From: an uncultured Spirochaetales bacterium
GTDB lineage: Bacteria; Spirochaetota; Spirochaetia; Sphaerochaetales; Sphaerochaetaceae
Direction of reading: 5' to 3'
DNA length: 46,540 bases
Assembly: GCA_949282255.1 (NCBI GenBank)
Contig: CASDPA010000015.1
Location: 1-46,540, forward strand
The number at the start of each line of letters is the position of its first letter. The first letter of the stretch is position 1. The translations under genes were made by a program, and so were the position numbers. Positions 23,706 through 32,416 of this stretch are shown here, in pieces. The notes under the pieces were generated by a model. That model made no database searches and had not been told where the DNA came from. It saw only the letters and a list, made by a program, of their open reading frames with translations.

Positions 23706-24638
23706 ATGTGTGATTTAGATTCGGTTCATGGCGTTATCCCTGCTATGATTTCTTGTTTTGATGATGAAGGAAGGTTTGATCAGCAGGCTCAGCGCAGGCT
23801 TACCCGCTTTCTCCTTTCGAAGAATATTGGAGGCCTCTATCTTACAGGAAGTACGGGAGAAGCTTTTCTTATGGAAGAATCTGCTCGTAAAGCTGTTGTT
23901 GAAACTGTTATGGACGAGGTTGGGGATAAAGTTCCTGTCATTGTACATGTTGGCGATATAGGGACTGCGAAAACAATAGACTATGCGAAGCATGCCCAGG
24001 CGATGGGAGCTTCAGCCATTTCATCTGTTCCTCCTTTTTATTGGAAGTTTTCTTCAGATGAAATTCTTGGATATTATAGTGATGTGAGTTCAGCTGTGTC
24101 TTTACCCATGATTGTGTATAATATTGCTTTAGCTGGAATCGTTGATTTTGGAACCATCAAGCAGCTAAGCGGATTGGAGCATGTAAAGGGAATAAAATAT
24201 ACTGCGACAACCCATCATGAAATACTCAGGATAAAGGATGAGATAGGAGATGATTTCAAGGTTTATTCCGGTGCTGATGAAATGGCTATGGGGGGACTGG
24301 CTTTTGGTGCGGATGGAATTATCGGATCATTTTACAATGTTATTCCGGAATTGTTCATAACAATAGTATCTGCTATCGAAAGAAATGATATTCCTGCAGC
24401 ACGAGAGGCTCAGAAGAAAGCCAATGTCATAATATACTATGTGCTTGCCAACCATTTCTTCGATACTCTCAAGGCTATGTTGAATTGGGCTGGTTTGGGA
24501 TCCGGTACGGTTCTTAAGCCATTTTATAGACTGTCTGCCGATGACGAGATAAAAATTAAAGCAGGGCTTAAAGACATAATTAGAAAATATGATATAACCG
24601 GTTGTGAGGTTCTGGATAGGATAATGGAAAGGAATTGA
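23706..24638 (+). CDS. DapA/NanA-family lyase, N-acetylneuraminate lyase-like
   Basis: The 310-residue product is a class I aldolase-type TIM barrel. It has GGLYLTGSTGEAFLM (42-56), Tyr138 in VYNI and the Schiff-base Lys164 in KGIKYTATTH. The wording 'GLYLTGSTGEAF' and 'GIKYT' is closer to N-acetylneuraminate lyases than to dihydrodipicolinate synthases. The likely reaction is aldol cleavage of a 2-keto sugar acid such as a sialic acid to pyruvate plus an amino sugar. AAAGGAGG precedes the ATG. As the last gene of the operon it would act on the product of the two oxidoreductases. No nanE or nanK kinase gene is adjacent. Confidence 0.85.
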   Translation: MCDLDSVHGVIPAMISCFDDEGRFDQQAQRRLTRFLLSKNIGGLYLTGSTGEAFLMEESARKAVVETVMDEVGDKVPVIVHVGDIGTAKTIDYAKHAQAMGASAISSVPPFYWKFSSDEILGYYSDVSSAVSLPMIVYNIALAGIVDFGTIKQLSGLEHVKGIKYTATTHHEILRIKDEIGDDFKVYSGADEMAMGGLAFGADGIIGSFYNVIPELFITIVSAIERNDIPAAREAQKKANVIIYYVLANHFFDTLKAMLNWAGLGSGTVLKPFYRLSADDEIKIKAGLKDIIRKYDITGCEVLDRIMERN

Positions 24639-24669
24639 GCTGTTTAGCACATTACTGGATCTATTTTGA

Positions 24670-25401
24670 TCATAATTCCAGCATCACTGCGAGCGGATAG
24701 TGGTCGGATAGGCCGCTTTGTGGCATGTAATAATGAGGTGAACATGCCATGAGCGGTCTGAATCCGATATGCATGAACTTGTCTATTGCCTCGCATAAAT
24801 TATATTCATCCGTAAAAGCCAGATTTGGGAACGTAATGGGGTGCGGTTCATGCAGGGTGGTGAACACATCCTTGAATCCTGTCTGTTTCTCTAAAATCGT
24901 ACCCGGATGTATTGGATCATTGAAGTCACCGGTGATGAATACAGCTTTGTCCTTATATATTTCAGGAAATTTATTGGCAATATCAAGTGCTTCACGATGC
25001 CTGTATGACAGGCCGGATGCCATTTCATCCGCATTACCTTGCCATGTCAGGTGCACAGTTGAGGCAAAAAAGCTCTTTTCCCCATTTTTCTCCTTTAGCT
25101 CCACCCAAAAGACACCTCTATATTTTTCCGGCATTTGCAGATCGATCCTTCCGTGCCTGACCTCTTCAAACATTGTGCTGTTGAAATAAATGTTGCTTTC
25201 ACATGTCCAGCCAGGATCGCTGTCATTTATGCGCTTGTGATCTTTGAGCACTTTATCAAAGACATCCAACAGTTCCTTCCGCATTTCCTGAAAACAGAAT
25301 ATGTCGGCTTGGTATGTTTCTAAAAAGGATGTCAATGCAGGCAACCTCTTATCCAGATATTCTGTGTTCCATAGGTTGAGTGAAATCACACTGAATCTCA
25401 T
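24670..25401 (-). CDS. Endonuclease/exonuclease/phosphatase-fold protein
   Basis: The 243-residue product has the EEP-fold motifs in order: an N-terminal strand ending SLNLWN (Asn9), FCFQEM with the metal-binding Glu39, a central His region, ITGDFND, and the C-terminal SDHYPL (Asp233, His234). All catalytic positions are present. The family covers DNA/RNA nucleases, phosphodiesterases, sphingomyelinases and inositol phosphatases. There is no signal peptide, so it acts in the cytoplasm. Its position as the last gene of a sugar-import operon suggests a phosphodiester-bearing sugar substrate rather than DNA; this is inference. Its start lies inside the upstream gene (53 bp overlap), with GGAGGT ahead of the ATG. 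Confidence 0.85.
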   Translation of the reverse strand: MRFSVISLNLWNTEYLDKRLPALTSFLETYQADIFCFQEMRKELLDVFDKVLKDHKRINDSDPGWTCESNIYFNSTMFEEVRHGRIDLQMPEKYRGVFWVELKEKNGEKSFFASTVHLTWQGNADEMASGLSYRHREALDIANKFPEIYKDKAVFITGDFNDPIHPGTILEKQTGFKDVFTTLHEPHPITFPNLAFTDEYNLCEAIDKFMHIGFRPLMACSPHYYMPQSGLSDHYPLAVMLEL

Positions 25402-27331
25402 CCAGCACCTCCTTAAAACTGTTCAGGATGTCAAGATATGCTCCATATCCGAGTACATTGACCCATGCTATATCGATGCCATATGTTCCGTTCATGTTCC
25501 TTTCAAATGAGAAATAATCCCACTTGGTGTGATTGATCTGTTCCGGCTGATATCCATAAAAGTAATCACTGCGATCTAGTGCATGATCATCATTTTTTAT
25601 AAGCTGCAAGGATCCTGCAAGCAAAATCAAAGCCTGGTTATGGAAGAATTCATCGTCAGTCAGCCTGTATAAGCGCAAGAATTCCCTTGCAATGAGCATC
25701 CCGTAAAAATCCAGATGGTGATGGGCCACAGAGACTGCACTGAGACCTCTTGTCGAAAATCCTTCCTTTTTCAGCTTCGATGAAGAAGGAAGGAAGCTTT
25801 CATCCTGCCATATCCATGTAGAGATGAAATATGCCGCTTTTCTTGCCTCTTTCTCATACTTTCGGGTTCTGTTTTTTTCCATATAGGAAAGCAAGAATGA
25901 AAGTATCGCTATTCCTGCCTCCTTGTCTGCGCAATCCGCATCGAGGGTATCGGCATAAAACTGTTCCTTATCTGCAAGCGACGCGTAGTAGGCTGCAGCC
26001 TTATCAACCGACTCTTTTAATCCCGGATTACACGGAATGCGTTTTTCAAGATTTACTAAAAACAATCCTATGTGCGCGCCGTTTGTCCCGTTGGAATCGA
26101 TGCTTTTCCCCTCTTTGGAGAACCATCTGCCGTAAGAACCTGACTCTAACTGATGTGCCAGATAAAAGGATGCTACGCGTTTGCATAATTCAAGATATTT
26201 TTGTTCCTTGAGAATGTCGTAAAGATGGAGATAGGCGCACATGGCCTCTCCGTTGCATCTTGCATTTATTAGGTGCTTAAACTCGGGATGTTCACCTATG
26301 CCGAGATATCCGCCTTTTTCTCCGGTATCAAGGCTGATACAATCCTGGAAGCAGCCTGGTTCACATTCTCCTGAGAGGAAGAAATCCGCAATAAGTTTTG
26401 CAAGAGACATTCCAAGATTTGAATCTTCGATGCCAAATAATGTCCGTATCCGGCAGACAGCATTCTGCAGATGTTTATTTTTGCTTTTAAAGGCTTCCTG
26501 TGGGGTTTGTGCGAACCTGACTGCTGCTTCCAGTGATTTTACGAGGAAGGATCCTGATGTGAAATGGTATACAGCATCGACTTCTCCGTTACCTTCTCCC
26601 ATTATAAGGTATGCCCCACCGTTTTTGGCTTTTCTGATCATGTTCAAAAGTCTTGTGAGTTTCGTCTCCTGATACTCACGCCATGTATAAGCAGGCTTTC
26701 TGATTTTCTTCATGTAGAATTTATTCAAGAATTCCACGTATGCTTCGTATTTACATTTTTCGCTTGCCAATATGTTCAGATTTCTGGTTAAGATGGCATT
26801 TTTTTTCAAGTGGAAAGAGGGCCAGGTGTCATCTTTGGTATAAACGAGGGATTTCTTGCCTCTGTAGCTGTATGGTTCCTCTTTTGCCGGAATCCTGAAG
26901 GATATCCCATTTAGGCTCCAGCTTGCATCGGCCAGGGTCTGTTCTTCTGTTGCAGCAGAAAGGGATGCGGCCAGTGAACCTTCTGGATAAGAGAGGACGA
27001 TCATTGCGGGAATGGACATTCTGGTTTCCTCGAAATGCCAGTAATCAGCTATCCTCTTAGAGGGGAAAAGCCCTTCTCCCTTTGTATTTCCTTCGTACCA
27101 AACGGAAGGCACCATCACATCGCCTTTACCCTCAAAAGGGCTTTTGATGTTTATCTGCAATCTGAACAGCCCTTCATTGAGAGCGGTCAGAATAAAGCGA
27201 TCTTCTTTTATTTCCAATATTGCCTTATCGCTGAAAACGAAATGCCGTTCATCACATGCGGATGCCTCCACAGGCTCTCCGTTATACCAGATTTGGGCAT
27301 CAAGCTTAATATCAAATATTTTTTTCTTCAT
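25349..27331 (-). CDS. Large toroid-type protein of unknown function (glycosidase-like)
   Basis: The 660-residue product is not recognised by name. Residues 1-190 are strand-rich and resemble a beta-sandwich; the rest is helical with repeats typical of an (alpha/alpha)6 toroid, such as NARCNGEAMCAYLHLYDILK and AISVAHHHLDFYGML-like His-rich stretches. That architecture occurs in heparinase II/III-like lyases, unsaturated glucuronyl hydrolases and C5-epimerases. There is no signal peptide, so it is probably cytoplasmic. The ORF extends upstream to 27526, but that part is Arg/His/Asn-rich and overlaps the permease gene; the ATG at 27329-27331 overlaps the permease stop by 4 bp. Its 3' end overlaps the EEP gene by 53 bp. 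A sugar-derivative-processing role is inferred from context. Confidence 0.75.
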   Translation of the reverse strand: MKKKIFDIKLDAQIWYNGEPVEASACDERHFVFSDKAILEIKEDRFILTALNEGLFRLQINIKSPFEGKGDVMVPSVWYEGNTKGEGLFPSKRIADYWHFEETRMSIPAMIVLSYPEGSLAASLSAATEEQTLADASWSLNGISFRIPAKEEPYSYRGKKSLVYTKDDTWPSFHLKKNAILTRNLNILASEKCKYEAYVEFLNKFYMKKIRKPAYTWREYQETKLTRLLNMIRKAKNGGAYLIMGEGNGEVDAVYHFTSGSFLVKSLEAAVRFAQTPQEAFKSKNKHLQNAVCRIRTLFGIEDSNLGMSLAKLIADFFLSGECEPGCFQDCISLDTGEKGGYLGIGEHPEFKHLINARCNGEAMCAYLHLYDILKEQKYLELCKRVASFYLAHQLESGSYGRWFSKEGKSIDSNGTNGAHIGLFLVNLEKRIPCNPGLKESVDKAAAYYASLADKEQFYADTLDADCADKEAGIAILSFLLSYMEKNRTRKYEKEARKAAYFISTWIWQDESFLPSSSKLKKEGFSTRGLSAVSVAHHHLDFYGMLIAREFLRLYRLTDDEFFHNQALILLAGSLQLIKNDDHALDRSDYFYGYQPEQINHTKWDYFSFERNMNGTYGIDIAWVNVLGYGAYLDILNSFKEVLDEIQCDFTQPMEHRISG

Positions 27332-28170
27332 CCTTTCAATCCTGTCATTGCGATGCCGTCTATGATTTTTCTTCTGAAAATAAGGAAGAATACGATCTGA
27401 GGAAGAGATGCGATTACAGCACCGGCCATTATAAGGGAATATTCTGTGCCGTGTGTTCCTTGGAAATTTGCTATTCCGACCGTTATCGTATATTTTATTG
27501 AATCGTTTATGACGATGAGTGGCCATAGAAAATCGTTCCAGGCATTGATGAACGACAAGATGATCACGGTTGTCAGTGCTGCTTTGCCGAGAGGTAAAAT
27601 TATCCTTGCAAAGATTTTGAATCTTCCCGCTCCGTCTATGAATGCCGCCTCCTCCAATGCATCCGGTATGCCTTCATAAAACTGCTTGAGTATGAATATA
27701 CCGACAGGAAGCGCGACTCTTGGAAGGGCGGCAGATAGGAGAGTGTTTATCAGGCCATATGAATTGAATTGCAGGTAAAGTGGGACTACTAATACTTGGA
27801 ATGGAACCATCATGCCAGCCATGACAGCCCAAAATAGGATGTTTCGTCCAGGAAATCTTATTTTTGCAAATGCATAGGCTATCGGCGCATCCACTAAAAC
27901 CGTCAGTATCATTGTAAGTGTGCTTACATAAACCGAATTAAGCAGCCAGTAAAGGATATTGGTTGATGAAAAGGCTTTTATGAAATTGGCTGCTGTTGGA
28001 TTTGCAGGCAGGAATGTGAACGACCGGGTCACAACTTCGTTTTCATATTTCAGGCTGGTGATAACCATCCAAAACAGAGGAAAAAGCCATACAAGCAGCA
28101 ATAGGATTTCAAAAATCCTGAAAACCGTTTTTTTCACTATCTTGATACGTTTGAATGTGTTGTTTTCCAT
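27328..28170 (-). CDS. ABC importer permease, MalG type
   Basis: The 280-residue product has six membrane spans, an EAA loop (DALEEAAFIDGAGRFKIFARI) and the C-terminal FRRKIIDGIAMTGLKG tail of MalG-type proteins. It pairs with the MalF-type protein encoded 1 bp upstream. It overlaps the toroid-protein gene by 4 bp. No ATPase gene is in the operon. Confidence 0.92.
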   Translation of the reverse strand: MENNTFKRIKIVKKTVFRIFEILLLLVWLFPLFWMVITSLKYENEVVTRSFTFLPANPTAANFIKAFSSTNILYWLLNSVYVSTLTMILTVLVDAPIAYAFAKIRFPGRNILFWAVMAGMMVPFQVLVVPLYLQFNSYGLINTLLSAALPRVALPVGIFILKQFYEGIPDALEEAAFIDGAGRFKIFARIILPLGKAALTTVIILSFINAWNDFLWPLIVINDSIKYTITVGIANFQGTHGTEYSLIMAGAVIASLPQIVFFLIFRRKIIDGIAMTGLKG

Positions 28171-28171
28171 A

Positions 28172-29044
28172 TCAGTCCTTCCTCTTTCCCAAAAGCGTGT
28201 ACTGAAGAACGGAGACAGCGAGAATAATCAGAAAAAGGATGTAGCTCATGGCCGCGCTATAACCCATCTTGAAGTATTTGAATCCGGTTTCATATATGTA
28301 TTGCACAAGTACTCTTGTTGCTCCTGCAGGCCCACCTCCTGTCATGACATATACCTGACCGAAGACATTGAATGAGGCAATCACCTGTAATATAAGGCAT
28401 AATACGAGGGTCGGGGCGAGCAATGGTATTGTTATGTGTACAACCTGCTGAGGATATGAAGCTCCATCAACGATCGCACTTTCAAAGACTTCCTTAGATA
28501 TCTGTTTGATTCCAGCGCTCATCAAAACCATATTGAAACCTGCTGTCCACCAGAAGGTCGCCACGGAAATTGACCACATTGCAAGGTTTGCATTTGTCAG
28601 CCAGCTTACAGGCTCACCGTCAAGGAGCCGTATCACCTGGTTCAAAACCCCGAAATCCTTTTGCATGATCCATGCCCAAAGCGTTGAGACCACTGTCATG
28701 GAAAAAATATATGGAATGAAAAAAACAGTTTCTTCAACCTTTCTAAGGGGAGATTTTCCTGTAACCAGCAACGCCATGAGAAATCCTATTAAAAGGAGTA
28801 TCGGGGTTGTGATTATCACAAATTGGAATGTGTGCCATAGCGATGTATAGAATTTCTCATCCTTGAAAAGCCCGATGTAGTTTTCCAGTCCTAAAAATGA
28901 GGGATTACCCAATATGTTCCATTTAAAGAAGCTTATGTACAATCCGAAAATGAGCGGATATACCATGAAAAGGAAGAATATGATCAAAAAAGGTAAAGAA
29001 AACAGCAGTCCGTCTCTTAAATCCTTATTACCTGGTATTGCCAT
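28172..29044 (-). CDS. ABC importer permease, MalF type
   Basis: The 290-residue product has six membrane spans and an EAA-type loop (SKEVFESAIVDGASYPQQVV). A GTG at 29050 could add two residues, but GGGAGGTG is spaced for the ATG at 29042-29044. The ribosome-binding site is adjacent to a hairpin (29053-29086), so its translation may be limited relative to the binding protein. Confidence 0.9.
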   Translation of the reverse strand: MAIPGNKDLRDGLLFSLPFLIIFFLFMVYPLIFGLYISFFKWNILGNPSFLGLENYIGLFKDEKFYTSLWHTFQFVIITTPILLLIGFLMALLVTGKSPLRKVEETVFFIPYIFSMTVVSTLWAWIMQKDFGVLNQVIRLLDGEPVSWLTNANLAMWSISVATFWWTAGFNMVLMSAGIKQISKEVFESAIVDGASYPQQVVHITIPLLAPTLVLCLILQVIASFNVFGQVYVMTGGGPAGATRVLVQYIYETGFKYFKMGYSAAMSYILFLIILAVSVLQYTLLGKRKD

Positions 29045-29052
29045 GAGCACCT

Positions 29053-29103
29053 CCCTTTGCCGCTGGGCTTACCCACCGGCAAAGGGCTGACCGCAGTCAG
29101 CCC
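29053..29103 (-). other. Two overlapping, mutually exclusive hairpins
   Basis: CCCTTTGCCG (29053-29062) pairs with CGGCAAAGGG (29077-29086), ten base pairs. GGGCTGAC (29084-29091) pairs with GTCAGCCC (29096-29103), eight base pairs. The two share the GGG at 29084-29086, so only one can form fully. They lie between the binding-protein and MalF genes, and the first reaches the edge of the MalF ribosome-binding site. Confidence 0.7.
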
Positions 29104-29119
29104 TGCTGCTGTAATTCCC

Positions 29120-30391
29120 TCAATAGGATGCGATGATCTGGTTTACTGTTGCCTCCATCTCATTGAGCGCTGTCTGAGGATCGGTATTTTCCGCCACATA
29201 TTTCTCCAGAAGATCGCTTGTGGTTCCGTAAATTTCCTCCCAAGCTGCAGTCCTTGGCGTCTCGAGTGCGGTCTTTGCTGCATCAGCATATCCGGATCTG
29301 TATGGAAGATCCTTGTATTCCTGCTTTTCCACCACGCTTAATCTGGTTGGAACATGTCCAGCCTTTGCCCACATCTCTCCATGGGAAGTCATCCAATCGA
29401 TAAATTTTATTGCAGCCTCTATCTTCGCCGGATCCTGCTGGTTCTGTACTGGGATTGCGAATGTGTGGGAGCCCGCCCATGCCGCAGGCTCACCCATTAT
29501 TCCAGGAAGCGGTATGGCTTTGAAATTGAGCCCTTCCACAGTTTCAAACGTGCCGGTAGCCCATACGCCGTTGAAATAGAATGCAACTTCTCCAAGTTTA
29601 AACATATTCATGGCAGCATCATAGTCAAGCTCGCCGGGGTTGACGTTATATTTGTTCACAAGATCCTGCAGCCATACAAGAGCATTCTTGCCCATTTCGT
29701 TATTGAATGCTGCCGCTGTGTTGTCGCTGTTCAGGAAGCTTCCTCCCTGCTGTGCCATGAAGGAGAAGAACAGGCGTGTAAGCGTATATGCCTTGTAGGT
29801 GCCTGTTGTATTGTCGATTGCAAATGGGATGTAATTTGTATTTTCCTTGATCTTGATTGCTGCATCGATGAATTCCTGTGCTGTTTCAGGAACCTTGTCA
29901 ACGCCGGCTTCCTCAAGTATGTCGACATTGTAATAAAATACTATCGGATGGACATCAAGCGGGAGGGAATAGAGCTTTCCGTCAAATCTGCATGCTTCAA
30001 GGGGTGCGGTCTGGAAATCGGAAAGTATTTCCTGGCTGACATACTCGTCGAGCGGAAGAAGAGCTCCGTTTGCAACGTAGTTTGGCATGTTTCCCTGGTG
30101 GACGACAACAACATCCGGAGCTGTCCTTGCGGCAAGAGCAGTGGTAAGCTTCGTATAGTAATCATCAAATTTGACCATGTCATTTGTCATCACTATTTCA
30201 TCTTGGCTTGCATTGAAGGCGTCGATCATGGCATCGAAGAATTCTCCATCACCTCCAGTAAAGAGCGACCAGAATTTCAGCTCGATTTTTCCTCCGGCCT
30301 CAGCAGGTGCCGCCGCCTTTTCTGCGCTTCCTCCTGCAAACAGCACCGCTGCTGTCATCAGCAGTGCTACCAAAACCGTAAATTTCTTCAT
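29120..30391 (-). CDS. ABC importer sugar-binding protein (family 1)
   Basis: The 423-residue product has an export signal (MKKFTVLVALLMTAAVLFAGGS, no lipobox cysteine) and a family 1 solute-binding fold. Typical blocks include KIELKFWSLFTGGDGEFFDA, KLYSLPLDVHPIVFYYNVDI and WAGSHTFAIPVQNQ. GGAGGA precedes the ATG. It lies 24 bp after the LacI gene in the same direction. It would feed the permeases downstream; the ligand is unknown, probably an oligosaccharide or a modified sugar given the toroid and EEP genes. Confidence 0.92.
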   Translation of the reverse strand: MKKFTVLVALLMTAAVLFAGGSAEKAAAPAEAGGKIELKFWSLFTGGDGEFFDAMIDAFNASQDEIVMTNDMVKFDDYYTKLTTALAARTAPDVVVVHQGNMPNYVANGALLPLDEYVSQEILSDFQTAPLEACRFDGKLYSLPLDVHPIVFYYNVDILEEAGVDKVPETAQEFIDAAIKIKENTNYIPFAIDNTTGTYKAYTLTRLFFSFMAQQGGSFLNSDNTAAAFNNEMGKNALVWLQDLVNKYNVNPGELDYDAAMNMFKLGEVAFYFNGVWATGTFETVEGLNFKAIPLPGIMGEPAAWAGSHTFAIPVQNQQDPAKIEAAIKFIDWMTSHGEMWAKAGHVPTRLSVVEKQEYKDLPYRSGYADAAKTALETPRTAAWEEIYGTTSDLLEKYVAENTDPQTALNEMEATVNQIIASY

Positions 30392-30415
30392 AGTGAGTCC
30401 TCCTTTTTATGTTCA

Positions 30416-31423
30416 TTATAAAGATTCATTTTTCGTAGTATCCCTGAAGACCAATCGTGTTGGCAGTTCGATTTTCTCGTACTCTTTTTCTTGGGATATG
30501 TGTTCGTGCAGCCTTTGCATTGCAATTTGTCCAAGCTTGTGCTTCGGCACATCCACAGTTGAAAGGGCAGGTGTCATGAATTGGGACATGTAAAGATTGT
30601 CAAAACCGAATACCTCCACATCGGCAGGAACTTTTAGATCATTTTCGGCAAGGCTCTTCAATACACCCATGGCCATTATATCGTTGAAGCATACCACTGC
30701 CGTAAATTCCAGACCTCTGTTCAGAGCTCTGTTTACCGCAGCATACCCATCCTCGATATGTCCATTGGTTTTGATTATCAAGGCCTCGTCCATCATCAGA
30801 TTGTTGGAATCGTAGGATTCCTTCATCCCTTCCAGACGGTCCCAGGAGTTTGACACGTATTCCGGGCCGCTCAGATACAATATATTTCGGTGCCCGCGTG
30901 AAATAAGATTGTCGAAAACCTCTTTCTCGCTTTGTTTTTCCATTAAAAGTATCGAATGGTCCTCCAGCGTCTTGATGGATCTTCCGGCAAATATGAACGG
31001 GACACTCATGGTCTTATATAAATTTATATGTTCGGCATCATCGTCATATACTGGGATTATCATCAACCCGTCGGTCTGTCTGGATATGTGCATTTTCACG
31101 AGCCCGATTTCTTTTTCGGCATTTTCATCCGTATTGCCGAGGATTACCTGATATCCAAGTTCCCTAGCTTTTTCCTCGGCACCTTTTATGACCTCGCTGA
31201 AAAAAGGATTGGATGAATCGGCGCTGATTATCCCTATGGTGAACGATTTTGCTCCTCTCATGGAGGATGCAAGCACATTGGGAACGTATGCCAGCTCTTT
31301 TGCCTTAAGTTTTATCTTTCGTTTCGTCTCAACGCTTATGTTCTTGTCATCGCGCAGTGCTCTGGATACTGTATTTATTGAAACTCCAGTGGCGATTGCG
31401 ATGTCCTTAAGTGTTGTCCTCAT
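30416..31423 (-). CDS. LacI-family transcriptional regulator
   Basis: The 335-residue product begins with a LacI helix-turn-helix (TLKDIAIATGVSINTVSRAL) and a hinge helix (YVPNVLASSM), followed by a periplasmic-binding-protein-like ligand domain. It is the first gene of the operon that includes the binding protein 24 bp downstream. A palindrome TTAACGTTAA 80 bp upstream of the start is a likely operator for autoregulation. Confidence 0.93.
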   Translation of the reverse strand: MRTTLKDIAIATGVSINTVSRALRDDKNISVETKRKIKLKAKELAYVPNVLASSMRGAKSFTIGIISADSSNPFFSEVIKGAEEKARELGYQVILGNTDENAEKEIGLVKMHISRQTDGLMIIPVYDDDAEHINLYKTMSVPFIFAGRSIKTLEDHSILLMEKQSEKEVFDNLISRGHRNILYLSGPEYVSNSWDRLEGMKESYDSNNLMMDEALIIKTNGHIEDGYAAVNRALNRGLEFTAVVCFNDIMAMGVLKSLAENDLKVPADVEVFGFDNLYMSQFMTPALSTVDVPKHKLGQIAMQRLHEHISQEKEYEKIELPTRLVFRDTTKNESL

Positions 31424-31503
31424 GGATTAATTTTAACATGTATGGAAAATTTCACAAGAGAAAAATTAAAAGCAATTTTTTATAATATAATAAATTACTT
31501 AGA

Positions 31504-31513
31504 TTAACGTTAA
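31504..31513. promoter_or_regulatory. LacI-type operator palindrome
   Basis: TTAACGTTAA is a perfect 10 bp palindrome with the central CG typical of LacI-family operators. An AT-rich stretch with -10-like sequence lies between it and the LacI gene. The interval 31514-31666 holds no gene that I can support; a short Met-Ala-Glu frame starting at 31621 runs through the downstream terminator and looks accidental. Confidence 0.55.
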
Positions 31514-31666
31514 CCTAAAATCAGTTCTGGTCAAGCTTTTTTCTTAAGTGTTTCAATCCTATAACATGGTTTTAAAAAGAATTATAAGAATAAAAAAATG
31601 CAGATAAGGAGAATTTCTTACATGGCTGAAATTTTTTTAAAATTGGTTGTTTTATTATTTAAAAGA

Positions 31667-31690
31667 CAAAAAAATCTCCCCGAAGGGAGA
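31667..31690 (-). terminator. Rho-independent terminator of the barrel-protein gene
   Basis: On the minus strand, TCTCCC-TTCG-GGGAGA forms a six-base-pair stem with a stable TTCG loop, followed by seven T residues. It lies 11 bp after the stop codon of the gene at 31701-32360. Confidence 0.9.
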
Positions 31691-31700
31691 CTTTTGAAAA

Positions 31701-32360
31701 TCATAGGACAAGCGAAATGCTTAAGTATGGAATTATTTCATATCCGAACACGCCATCAAGCTGCACTGGATCACTTTTGACTGTAAGCGACCCGGATTTG
31801 GCCATCGGCGTAATGTATTTCATGAACATGAAGTTTGTTTTCATTCCTGCGTTCAAATATACCGTTGAGGCTATATCGAATGAGAGGGCTACATCGCTTA
31901 ATATCTTCAAATCTATTTCCCCATAATCAGTATACCCGTCATAGCTTGGGATATATATATCGGAAGAGCTGTTGCGAAAAGTTGTTCCAAATCCAAGGGA
32001 TGAATGAAGTGCTATCATGCTTGAAAAATCATGGTTGTAGATCAATGACAAGCCTATGGTGTTTGAAAATCCTCTTTCCTTGGCTTGCGCACCCCCGTAT
32101 TCGATGAGTACTCCTGGATAATCGTTCATGTATTCGAATCCGAGTCCAAAGGTTTTATTATCATCAAAGTACAGGTCGAAAGCGGCAAACGCTGTTTGCA
32201 GGTTTTCCTTAACTTCAACCTTATCATTAGAGGGTAGGGAGAAATATTGTCCCTGCACTTTGTACCCGTAACCCAGTTTGTATTCCGTATGCACTGCAGC
32301 GAACCCGGACGGAACTGACAAAAGCAGTATACAGAGAAGCATGGTTATTGGTTTCTTCAT
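31701..32360 (-). CDS. Probable outer-membrane beta-barrel protein
   Basis: The 219-residue product starts with a signal peptide (MKKPITMLLCILLLSVPSGFAA). The rest consists of alternating polar/non-polar strands rich in Gly, Tyr and Phe (YKLGYGYKVQGQYF, FAAFDLYFDDNKTFGLGFEY, IGLSLIYNHDFSSMIALHSS), as expected for an 8- to 10-strand barrel. It ends in LSISLVL, without the usual C-terminal Phe, so the barrel call is not certain. GAGGA precedes the ATG and a strong terminator follows, so it may form a unit of its own. No specific family is recognised. Confidence 0.65.
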   Translation of the reverse strand: MKKPITMLLCILLLSVPSGFAAVHTEYKLGYGYKVQGQYFSLPSNDKVEVKENLQTAFAAFDLYFDDNKTFGLGFEYMNDYPGVLIEYGGAQAKERGFSNTIGLSLIYNHDFSSMIALHSSLGFGTTFRNSSSDIYIPSYDGYTDYGEIDLKILSDVALSFDIASTVYLNAGMKTNFMFMKYITPMAKSGSLTVKSDPVQLDGVFGYEIIPYLSISLVL

Positions 32361-32416
32361 ATAGTCCTCAAAAATAAATTTTATTCATATAATCCGTATT
32401 CGGAATTATAATACTA

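Noticed and set aside
29354-30421. Plus-strand open frame (355 codons) opposite the binding-protein gene
   Set aside because: Antisense to a well-supported gene; its Cys-rich composition and lack of ribosome-binding site indicate a shadow.
31621-31698. Short hydrophobic peptide frame resembling a type I toxin
   Set aside because: It reads straight through the terminator of the barrel-protein gene and continues as non-protein-like sequence; coincidence is more likely.
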